A stretch of DNA of 22,093 bases, taken from Tritrichomonas foetus. Lineage: Eukaryota; Parabasalia; Tritrichomonadida; Tritrichomonadidae. The first letter of the stretch is position 1; every line of letters begins with the position of its first letter. Under the pieces are notes generated by a model. The model was not told the origin of the DNA. It worked only from the letters and a program-made list of their open reading frames with translations, and made no database searches. The position numbers were made by a program, and so were the translations under genes. The DNA is taken from NCBI GenBank assembly GCA_001839685.1, contig MLAK01000554.1:85044-107136 (forward strand), written 5' to 3'. Below, piece by piece: positions 1 through 7,385 of this stretch.

Positions 1-662
1 ATTGAAATATAATTGGGTAAATGAAGCGAATTTATCACTAAATCTTATTCTTAAAGAACCAAGTAAAATCTTTACGTTGACAAAAATACTATTGAATTAA
101 AAGAGGAGAATAAAAAAAGAAAGATGATACTCAAAAAGATATTCATACATCACTATGTTTCAATGTGCTGATGTGCTTTTGCTATTCCTTTGAATTCGGA
201 GTATCGTCCTGTTTTTTTTTTCTCCCCAAAGCTATTTCAAATGATTATTATTGCTTTCTTAAATTCACTATTTAGATGTTATATTATGTTTTGTTACATG
301 AGTTTGAATTCTAGAGATTAGGTCAAAGTATTGAAATTAAATGATATTTAATTATCATATTTTATAGATGTGTACAATAATATATATAGTAGCATTCAAT
401 AAAGAATTTATAAGTTATAACGAGTTACTTTCCAGAATCACTGTGATGAAAATATTAAGGAAAAATAGATTGTTAACATACCGAACTTCTTTTGTAACTT
501 ATCTCTGGTAGTAAGAATCTGTCTCCAGAAATGCATTAGATTTATCTTCATTGATGAAATGAATATTAATTAAAAAATGAATTATTTTTATATTTGACAA
601 AAAAGATGATTAGTGTATTGCTATGAAAATCTATAAAAAAATTTTGAAGATATATATTTTGC

Positions 663-899
663 TCATAACTTTGGGAAGAGATCCCGGCGAAGGAGAAAAT
701 AATAATTTTGGATAACTTTTTGCATTCTAGGATCTTTAATTTGAACTCCCTTGTTAGAGGACGGCTTTATAGCTGCTTTGTGGATGATTATTGTTTTGAT
801 TAAATGAGATAAACCGAATTTCCGAATACTGAGTGGATAGATAGAACATGGATTCAAAATTGATAAAAAAAGCACGTTTATAAAAAGGACTTTTTTCAT
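663..899 (-). CDS. possible small secreted or membrane-targeted protein (78 aa), doubtful
   Basis: The first ATG of this minus-strand frame is at 899, giving about 78 residues. The N-terminus reads MKKVLFINVLFLSILNPCS, a basic start followed by a hydrophobic core that looks like a signal peptide. The remainder is basic and has no motif I recognise. No TCAYW initiator lies within 20 nt upstream, unlike most real genes in this window. It could be a small secreted protein, the remnant of a larger surface-protein gene, or a chance open frame. Confidence 0.2.
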   Translation of the reverse strand: MKKVLFINVLFLSILNPCSIYPLSIRKFGLSHLIKTIIIHKAAIKPSSNKGVQIKDPRMQKVIQNYYFLLRRDLFPKL

Positions 900-1427
900 C
901 AAAAAGTTTCTTATCGTCGATTTGTCATCACTTCACCGGAGTTTATCCTTAATGGTAAATTGGTACAAAAATTTTGAATAGAAGAACGATAACTGGTGGC
1001 TACTTATCTTATCAAATATTATGTGGAATCAAAAATAATCTTTTCAAAATAACTGTCGTAATTCAATATTTTGTGAGTGCGATAATTGAATTGTAAGTGG
1101 TGGATATCTGTCTTCATAAGGAGTCCTGTTCATCTTTTTGTCTCTAATTTTAATGTTTATGAATTTAAGAATAATTTTCAGCATAAATATCATATTGCTG
1201 TGCTAAAATTAACATTTAAAAAAGTGAATTTAAAATTGAATTGAAATTTGGATATCGGCGATTATTTTTAATCAAATTTTTCTGACAAGTTTTATTCCAT
1301 CCACCTCTCTTACTTCACCACAGTATCTATTTGTCCCATCTCGTTCATGAAATCGCATTTAACTCTTTAACTAATCCAGATATGTAACTTTTTACGAAAT
1401 AGTTTACGAAAGAATATATTTCCTTCC

Positions 1428-1436
1428 GCGCTATCT
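1428..1436. repeat. target-site duplication, left copy
   Basis: GCGCTATCT abuts the left terminal inverted repeat of the foldback element and is identical to 1737-1745. Both copies are preceded by CC, so the duplication could be counted as up to 11 bp, with the element ends moved inward by two bases. Confidence 0.8.
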
Positions 1437-1736
1437 GGCAGGATTTTTTTTCCTATGAGTTTTGTTTTTTGACACTAAAAATGGGTAAATGTGATGTGAC
1501 TTTGCGGGCCCCTTCGACTCATTCGGCCATTGGAAGAGGTGCTGCCACGTGACCACAGCTTCGGATCGCTTCGCTCCCTCCGCTGTGTTCACGTGGCGCA
1601 CCTCCTCCATGTCGAAGTGACCCAAAGAACCAGCAAAGTTCACATCACATTTACCCATTAGGTTTTTTCCACTTTTGACCTTTATTTGACCTTTCACTTC
1701 ACATTTACAAAACTCATAGGAAAATAAATCTCTGCC
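1437..1736. mobile_element. 300-bp foldback MITE, Mutator-like (MULE) type, with 9-bp target duplication
   Basis: The left end GGCAGGATTTTTTTTCC and the right end GGAAAATAAATCTCTGCC begin inverted repeats that continue to CCTATGAGTTTTG (1452-1464) and CAAAACTCATAGG (1708-1720). Together they give about 28-29 bp of TIR with one mismatch and one bulge. Immediately outside are identical 9-bp direct repeats GCGCTATCT (1428-1436 and 1737-1745). Inside, further arms pair in nested order: 1481-1505 with 1633-1658 (one bulge), 1513-1518 with 1611-1616, and 1536-1559 with 1582-1604. Almost the whole element can therefore fold into one long hairpin. The centre is much richer in G+C than the surroundings. 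No transposase is encoded, and an 88-codon open frame inside it reflects only the palindrome. Target duplications of 8-11 bp are typical of MULEs, and T. vaginalis is known to carry that superfamily. Family assignment rests on duplication length and structure only. Confidence 0.85.
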
Positions 1737-1745
1737 GCGCTATCT
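1737..1745. repeat. target-site duplication, right copy
   Basis: GCGCTATCT abuts the right terminal inverted repeat and matches 1428-1436 exactly, which argues for a recent insertion by transposition. Confidence 0.8.
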
Positions 1746-1831
1746 TGATAGGATTTGAATAGCCGCTAATATTTTGAGAAGTTTTATTCTACAAATTTGA
1801 GAGAATAGAAAAAAAATTGTGATGAGTGCAG

Positions 1832-1841
1832 TCACTTCACT
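1832..1841 (+). promoter_or_regulatory. initiator element of the BTB-tubby gene
   Basis: Two overlapping-register copies of TCACT (1832-1836 and 1837-1841) match the trichomonad initiator TCAYW. They would give a 5' leader of 13 or 8 nt before the ATG at 1847. Their position decides the start codon: it excludes the upstream in-frame GTG at 1826. The motif lies about 95 bp from the foldback element. Confidence 0.6.
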
Positions 1842-1846
1842 TAATT

Positions 1847-3028
1847 ATGTTTGTTTCACCTATCACAGAAAAAACACGTACTTTCCCGGTTGCCTTTCAA
1901 GGAAAGACTTTTTACGTTGATCCAAATATTCTTGCCTCATATTCCCGTCGTTTTCGTCGAATTTACAATCCGAATAATATTCAGCTCTCACAATTGTCAA
2001 TTGTTGGTGAATATTTTCATGAAAGTGTTGTTGAAGAATTCCTTAAATTATGCCAGTTAGAATCCCCACAAATTCCCGATCTAGATTTACCAGAAATTGC
2101 CGGTCTCGCTTATGTTTTCGAAGCTGACAAAGTGAAAGAGTCAGTACTTTCACATATTCTTTCAAAAGATCCTACTTTCATTTTCAATGAAAATGCTCTC
2201 AAGAATTCCAATATTATTTTTTCAACAATTAATCACTTCAATCATACACTTGATATCGACCAATTAGAATTTGAAGAAGATGGAAAAGCAACAGCCATTT
2301 CAAACAGTTCAAGTGATGACAATTCAAGTGGTCATTCTAACCATTCAGAACCAAATTTGCATCAAATGGAAAATCATCACCATAAACATGATAGTAATAG
2401 CAGTGGATCAAATCATAATCATATTCCACATTCATTATCTGAAAATAAACACAATCCAGCAACTTATCAGATCATTCTCGAAAGACATGCTTTAAAGTGT
2501 ACAAAATATTGGTTATGTCTTGCTGGTGAAACATTGATGGCTGCTAAGTCTAAAATGCTTTACGCAGCAATTGGTAATGGGAGTGAGATTCATCTCAAAG
2601 ATCATTCAAAAATAATTTGTTAAATTCAAAGGCATGAATTGTGGGATGAAGTTCAACTCTCTGATCAGAAATTTGTGGTTAAATTTGTTCATGTTCCAGC
2701 AAGCGAAAGTTTAACAATAAATACGAAATTTGCATTAAATGGAAAGAGAATTGAATGGATTGGCCAAGTTCCTCACTATGATGCAAAAACTGGATCTTAT
2801 CGACTTCACCTTGGTGGTGCTCATAATAAGAAACCAATGCCATCAAGAAAGAATTATGTTTTAAAGAACAAACAAAATCATTGCACCTACATTGTGAGGA
2901 AAATGCAACAAAACATTTTTGAGGCTGAATGTCATCCAAAAATTCCACCAGTAATTGTATTTTCTATTGCACTGGCTGCAATGATGGGTCCACATGTAGA
3001 TTTCACACCCTACCCACCACCAGCATAA
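1847..3028 (+). pseudogene. BTB-like / tubby-like protein interrupted by one in-frame TAA
   Basis: The reading frame runs 258 codons from ATG 1847 to a TAA at 2621-2623. It then continues in the same frame for 134 codons to a second TAA (3026-3028), which overlaps a TAAA poly(A) signal. Residues about 8-110 look like the divergent BTB/POZ domain common in trichomonads: a hydrophobic strand (FPVAFQGKTFYVD), then LASYSRRF, then helices. A Ser/His/Asn-rich linker follows (about 150-205). From about 208 the sequence resembles the tubby C-terminal domain, which binds phosphoinositides in other eukaryotes. The match is strongest after the stop, where a strand around YRLHLGG leads to SRKNYVLKN, then YIVRK, and the terminal helix IVFSIALAAMMGP follows. 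The stop thus falls inside the tubby fold. Homology is intact on both sides and nothing else is broken, so this may be a very young pseudogene, an allelic nonsense change, readthrough, or a base-call error. No GTATGT...ACTAACACACAG-type intron covers the stop. Confidence 0.7.
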
Positions 3029-3406
3029 AGCTAACAATAGATGATTTTTTAATAAAATAGAATTATTTACAATATTTTTATATAATTTAATTGATGTTAT
3101 TGAAATATTATAAATGAAAATTATATTAATTTCGTTTCACTAACACAAAAAAAATATCGTGAATTTTTGGTATGTGAATTTTTCTGATCGCAGCCTAAAT
3201 GAGATGGTAAATGTAATTCGAGAAATCTTGTCCTTAAAAATCGAAGTTAATCTGATGAATCTAAATAATCGTCGAAAAACTGCTCTTAAGATGACTTACA
3301 TTAAAAAAAATCATTAAATTATTTCGGAAGAGCAACATGTAAAATTCAATCTGCGTAAAAAAATGTTAATAAAAACTATTCTGATAATACTAATAATATA
3401 AAAGTT
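3029..3406. other. convergent intergenic region
   Basis: This is the shared 3' region of the BTB-tubby gene and the membrane-protein gene. It is A/T-rich, with several TAAA and AATAAA-like words that could serve 3' processing. I see no gene in it. Confidence 0.6.
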
Positions 3407-4501
3407 TTATTTGGAAACTCTTCTTTCAACATCTTGCATAATACCAGCCATTTCTATAGATTTATCAATGTCCTGAAGAAGAGCTTCACCATCACCATTC
3501 ATAACTTGCTTTTTTAATATCTCAGAACGGCGAAATGAATATATAAGAATTCCTGTTATAAATCCAACTGCTAAAAGACATATAATGATGAGCCTGTCAA
3601 CTCCAACATTATCAATAAAGCTCAACTGTGTAAGTGGCACTAAAGGTATAACTCCTTTAGATCGCTTAAAATTACCATATGAATTACCTGATGCTATCAA
3701 ACTGGTAGACATACGGGAATTAAATTGGTATCTAGTTAATGGTAATGAAATAGGTTTATTTAATTTAAATCCAATATCATCATTTGCAATCATGTTCGAA
3801 TTCATATCTCTTATTATGAGTTTAAATGCACGTTTCTTATCAGGATTATATGACCACCAATCAATGTAAAGATAAGAACGTACAGATCTTTGATTAATTA
3901 TTTCTTGATTGGATTTATATTTTACATAAAATCCATCATCACTTCGTAGGGAAATATAATCATCTTTATGTGGTTTTATAAATGAAGTTGAATAAGAAAC
4001 TGGCTTTCCAGCGACATTCCAATAAGATATGACACTTTTAGCTCTGTCTTTACATACAGTAAATCCATCAGGCGGATTCCCAATCACAAAAATATCTTCT
4101 GGATAGGTGGAAAGATAATATTCTTTAGATTTTATCATAGGAACCAAATAAAAAAAGTCAATTGTTGTTTTATTCTCATAAAAAGAAGTAATTTCTATTG
4201 ATCCACTATTTGTTCCTATCATTACACCAAATGTTTTATTGACTTTTGAAAGTATTAAAGGATTATTGTTATTTGTCAAAACAATTGTTTTGAATTTTTG
4301 TGGATTATAATTATTTGCAAATAAAACTAGTGTTTGTGGTATTAAGTCATAAAATCCTATACTTTGATCAGGTTCAAGAGTGAGTGAGTTAAAACCATGA
4401 AAAATCTTTGGTGATTGATAACGATGCTTTGATATCGATGATTTCCCAGTATTATTTGATGATGTTATTGACAAAGCAAATATCAAAAAAGTATGGATCA
4501 T
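3407..4501 (-). CDS. type I single-pass membrane protein with dileucine-type tail, function unknown
   Basis: The protein has 364 residues. The N-terminus MIHTFLIFALSITSS is a short signal peptide. The ectodomain (about 16-300) is rich in Asn, Ser, Ile and Tyr, has possible N-glycosylation sites (for example NKT), and alternates hydrophobic strands as in a beta-sandwich. I do not recognise its family. One transmembrane helix, LIIICLLAVGFITGILIYSF (304-323), is followed by a basic stop-transfer (FRRSEILKK) and a 41-residue cytosolic tail. The tail holds DGEALL at 337-342, which fits the [DE]xxxL[LI] endosome/lysosome sorting signal. The start ATG at 4501 has TCATA 4-9 nt upstream, and the stop overlaps TAAA. 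The predicted place is the plasma membrane or the endolysosomal system; cargo or ligand is unknown. Confidence 0.85.
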   Translation of the reverse strand: MIHTFLIFALSITSSNNTGKSSISKHRYQSPKIFHGFNSLTLEPDQSIGFYDLIPQTLVLFANNYNPQKFKTIVLTNNNNPLILSKVNKTFGVMIGTNSGSIEITSFYENKTTIDFFYLVPMIKSKEYYLSTYPEDIFVIGNPPDGFTVCKDRAKSVISYWNVAGKPVSYSTSFIKPHKDDYISLRSDDGFYVKYKSNQEIINQRSVRSYLYIDWWSYNPDKKRAFKLIIRDMNSNMIANDDIGFKLNKPISLPLTRYQFNSRMSTSLIASGNSYGNFKRSKGVIPLVPLTQLSFIDNVGVDRLIIICLLAVGFITGILIYSFRRSEILKKQVMNGDGEALLQDIDKSIEMAGIMQDVERRVSK

Positions 4502-4505
4502 TAAT

Positions 4506-4510
4506 TATGA
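4506..4510 (-). promoter_or_regulatory. initiator element of the membrane-protein gene
   Basis: On the minus strand this reads TCATA, a match to TCAYW. The leader would be about 7 nt, which supports the ATG at 4501. Confidence 0.55.
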
Positions 4511-4879
4511 ATTGAATAGGATGATCATTATGTATTTCTTCACAAATCAAACTTTTTCAAAATACATATAATTTCATTAGATGATTTTGAAAATCAAAGT
4601 CTGTTGTATCAAATATTTATATAAACTTTTTTATTTTAGGATATTATCTTTCGTTCAAAAAAGAACTGAGATTTATTTCGGAAATATATTTTTTATCTTT
4701 CATTTAGAGTAATAAAGATTCAAATTTCAAACATTTTGATTTTCACCTTTCACATTTTTTTAATTGTGATTTATGAAAATCTTTGATTAACACTCCATAC
4801 ATGTATAAATAGCAAAATTTCATAAAAAATAGTTGTATGAAATGTTAATTTCCATGAAACATATCTCCATATTTATATC

Positions 4880-5035
4880 CATTAAGGGTCAACTGCCAAA
4901 AAAAAATAAACCTTTGAATTATATTTGAATGATTTGTGGCAGTTTAATTCAAAACATAACTTTTTCCGAAAAACTGGTAACAACTATTTCTTTTAAAATA
5001 AATAAATATAAACGTATGGCAGTTGACCCTTAATG
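4880..5035. mobile_element. 156-bp MITE-like element with perfect 19-bp inverted repeats
   Basis: CATTAAGGGTCAACTGCCA (4880-4898) and its exact reverse complement (5017-5035) bound an A/T-rich core with no coding capacity. If the duplicated target is TTAA, the element proper is GGGTCAACTGCCA...TGGCAGTTGACCC. TTAA duplication is seen in the piggyBac and Kolobok superfamilies. Because TTAA is itself palindromic, the boundary could also lie further out or at a TA. A partial internal echo of the right end, TGGCAGTTTAAT, lies at 4937-4948. It sits between two promoters but does not reach either initiator. Confidence 0.6.
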
Positions 5036-5294
5036 ATTTCGATTTTCAGTCGTTTTTTTATGAGATCAACAAGATTATAATGATTATACAATCGATTTAA
5101 AATATGTATAATCATTGTAAAATATTCGATTCAAGAATGACAGGTAATGATCAAAAAAAGTGATGTTATGTTACTTGTTGAAATTATTTACGATGATTTC
5201 TCATATAAAAAGTGAAAATTTCAATCATAATTCAAAATTTAAACGGACCTCAGAGAAATTGAATTGACCTGCCTTTTCCATCGCTGCGGCGAAT

Positions 5295-5299
5295 TCATC
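5295..5299 (+). promoter_or_regulatory. probable initiator element of the Ser-rich orphan gene
   Basis: TCATC lies 17 nt before the ATG at 5316. It departs from TCAYW at the last base, but the same variant is found before the nucleoplasmin-like gene. A CCTTTT tract is nearby. Confidence 0.4.
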
Positions 5300-5315
5300 C
5301 CTTTTTTCCTCCACA

Positions 5316-6077
5316 ATGGGCGAATTCTACGACGTGCGGTCAATTGACAACCTTCTGTTTGCCAGAAAGCTTGTTCAATTCTGTCCAACATCGTTTTCTG
5401 TCGATGATTTGAACGAAAATTTCACTTCACATGTTTTACAACGAAGTCATTCAGAAAAAGTTCATTTTATCCCGCCAAATCCCCTCGTCTCAGCATTTGC
5501 TGTATCTCCGTCACTGACATCAAAATCATTATCGTCATCATATAATTCCGCATCATTGATATCGTTTAGTGAGCAAGGCCAGAATTCTAGTTCGAATTTG
5601 TTTCATTTTAATAAAAATATTAATTCAAATTCAAAAGAAACTCAACCAAAAACCAGTGTATCAAGGTTTGATTTTCTGATGAATGACATCGCTTCTATCA
5701 AATCTAATTCATTTTCAAATAAAAGTCTGAATTGTAAAGAAAATGAAAAGTGCATCAAAAAAATGAAATATGAACTTCCAAATCTTCGACAATTAAAGCT
5801 GAGTGGTTGTTCATCATCTTGTTTGTCTGTACCACGTAGTAGGAAACCTTTAATGGTTGTTTCTCTTTCATCACTTGATCTTGAAGGTGATTCACATCAA
5901 ATTGAGAATTGTAAACCATTCAATTTTGATGCGATTAAAGATAACAACAAAAGAGAAAATATTCTCGACAATGCTTCATATGTTGATAAAGTATGTAAAG
6001 TTACTGAAGGTAGTGAAATGTTCCCAGAAGCCAGACATGTTGATTCACCAGTTCCATCTGGAGATGAATCTGAGTGA
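5316..6077 (+). CDS. serine-rich protein of unknown function (253 aa)
   Basis: ATG 5316 begins MGEFYDVRSIDNLLFARKL, a segment with ordered-looking hydrophobic spacing. From about residue 65 the protein becomes Ser/Asn-rich and probably disordered (runs such as SKSLSSSYNS and NKNINSNSKE). A second ordered-looking patch (about 150-190) contains KYELPNLRQLKLSG and RSRKPLMVVSLSSLDLEG. The C-terminus is acidic. There is no signal peptide, membrane helix or catalytic motif. Steady codon content over 250 codons and a nearby initiator support a real gene. It ends in TGA. I do not recognise the family; a cytosolic or nuclear regulatory or scaffold role would be a guess. Confidence 0.75.
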   Translation: MGEFYDVRSIDNLLFARKLVQFCPTSFSVDDLNENFTSHVLQRSHSEKVHFIPPNPLVSAFAVSPSLTSKSLSSSYNSASLISFSEQGQNSSSNLFHFNKNINSNSKETQPKTSVSRFDFLMNDIASIKSNSFSNKSLNCKENEKCIKKMKYELPNLRQLKLSGCSSSCLSVPRSRKPLMVVSLSSLDLEGDSHQIENCKPFNFDAIKDNNKRENILDNASYVDKVCKVTEGSEMFPEARHVDSPVPSGDESE

Positions 6078-6908
6078 GGCATCACTTTTTTGAGGAGGAA
6101 ATGTGTTTGTTTTATTTAGGGATAGCATTAAAAAAGCTTTGATAGTCATATCTATATTCTATTTGTGAATTTTTATTGAGAAATTTCGATTTTCTCGAAT
6201 TATAATTGTAAAATCAATATATAATTAAGACTATCTTTTGAATGACTACTAGAAAAATCACTGATAATTATTTTACTAATTTATAGATTCACACGCGATA
6301 CAATTGAGAATGAAATTATTGCTGAAGTATTTAAACATAATCTTCTCTTCCTCCTGAGTATTCTAATAAACATTATAAATCCTGTGGATTACATTTTTGG
6401 TTTCATAATTAAAATGTGAACGTGTATTGGCATTTTATTTTTAGATTAATATTATTTCTTCCTGAATCCAATATTAAAGCATTATCAATCAGATAAAAAT
6501 TAGAATTCCACATACCATCATGAATAAATTCGCACATTTAAATGATCGTGGATCAGAAACCAGTGTAGTCAAAGTTGATTTTGCTGACACAATTAATTAA
6601 GCGAAAAGTTAAGCATTCAATTCCAATTCGCATTTCAAGAATTGAATAAAACCAGATTTGGTCGTAATTCACAGGTGTAAGACACCTGTCAAAAAAGACG
6701 CAATGGAATCATAAAAATCCAATAAAAAAAAGGTATAGAACTGATACTTATTCTGTATACATTCGAGTTTTCCATTTTTGGAAAAAAAAAAAAAAAACAT
6801 TTTTTTCAAAGGGCTGCCAGTGATAAGCTGAGACTGCATTATGTGCACTCCAAAATTCATAAAAATTAAAGACACTGTATATGCTTTTTATTTATAAAAT
6901 ATACTTCT
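6078..6908. other. convergent intergenic region with a hairpin and A-tract
   Basis: The region holds no supported gene. It contains the short perfect hairpin at 6671-6689, an A run around 6782-6796, and a slightly G+C-richer patch at about 6810-6855 (GGGCTGCCAGTGATAAGC). A 68-codon minus-strand open frame crosses the A-tract and is not convincing. Confidence 0.5.
6671..6689. repeat. short perfect hairpin
   Basis: ACAGGTGT, a 3-nt spacer AAG, and ACACCTGT form an 8-bp stem followed by CAAAAAAG. It lies between two converging genes, so a role in 3'-end formation is possible, but nothing beyond position supports that. Confidence 0.4.
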
Positions 6909-7385
6909 TCATTCTTTCACTTCCTCGTGAGCTTCCTCTTCCTCCTCTTCTTCACCTTCAAACTCTTCATCCTCGATCTGCGAAATAATTCCAGTGAGAT
7001 GAATGGCATGATTTCCTTTCAATTCGAGCGTGACGTAATCAAACGGTGAAAACAGTACGTTGAGCGAGGCGTGTTCGTTTACGCCTGGAACAAGCGAAGT
7101 GATGAGAACGGAAGTTTTTTCGGTTTTGATTGCTTTTAATGTTTCTGAGTCAAAAGCGTCGGTTTCGATATGGGCGAGAAGTCGGACTGGCTCTTGCTTA
7201 ATTTCGGCTTCATCGATTAATGGAAGGCAGGCGTTCGTGATTGTTAGATAGGAGTCATCTGGGAATTTGACTGAAACCGGTTCACTGTTTGGCTTGAGCT
7301 CGAGTTGCCAGAAAGCTGGGACTTCAATCATCTCACCAGAGAGGGAAGCACAGACACTTTTAACTACTTTGGCTACGTTTGACAT
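6909..7385 (-). CDS. nucleoplasmin-like (NPL) domain protein, putative histone chaperone
   Basis: The protein has 158 residues. Residues about 23-134 match the nucleoplasmin-like fold seen in nucleoplasmin, plant HD2 proteins and insect nuclear FKBPs. The diagnostic points are AFWQLELKP at 24-32, LTITNACL at about 47-54, a central strand SLNVLFSP, and the closing VTLELKGNHAIHLTGI. The C-terminus is an acidic tail (137-158, mostly Glu), as in histone chaperones of this class. There is no FKBP or catalytic domain, so it is a stand-alone NPL protein. In known members the domain forms pentamers that bind histones in the nucleus. No classical nuclear signal is evident, and the small size could allow diffusion. 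It starts at ATG 7385, with TCATC on the minus strand 11 nt before it. It ends in TGA, with TAAA words close downstream. Confidence 0.8.
   Translation of the reverse strand: MSNVAKVVKSVCASLSGEMIEVPAFWQLELKPNSEPVSVKFPDDSYLTITNACLPLIDEAEIKQEPVRLLAHIETDAFDSETLKAIKTEKTSVLITSLVPGVNEHASLNVLFSPFDYVTLELKGNHAIHLTGIISQIEDEEFEGEEEEEEEAHEEVKE

Larger units (their letters stand above)
1..1436. other. AT-rich stretch without a convincing gene
   Basis: I see no coding region with trichomonad-type start signals here. The only notable open frame is a short minus-strand one at 663-899, listed separately. The rest is A/T-rich with short homopolymer runs and no clear tRNA or rRNA signature. Confidence 0.5.
4502..5294. 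other. divergent intergenic region
   Basis: This region separates two divergently transcribed genes, and I see no gene in it. Its notable content is the inverted-repeat element at 4880-5035. G+C rises close to the downstream gene start (about 5240 onward). Confidence 0.6.

Noticed and set aside
1431..1697. 88-codon minus-strand open frame
   Set aside because: It lies wholly inside the foldback element, and its translation mirrors the palindrome. No initiator or domain.
2600..2640. Short intron that would remove the in-frame TAA
   Set aside because: No donor or combined branch/acceptor motif is present, and the coding frame is unchanged on both sides.
3139..3150. CACTAACACAAA, resembling the trichomonad intron 3' motif ACTAACACACAG
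   Set aside because: It lacks the final AG, lies after the stop codon and has no GTATGT-like donor upstream.
6669..6875. 68-codon minus-strand open frame
   Set aside because: It contains a Phe run from the A-tract and overlaps a hairpin, with no domain.
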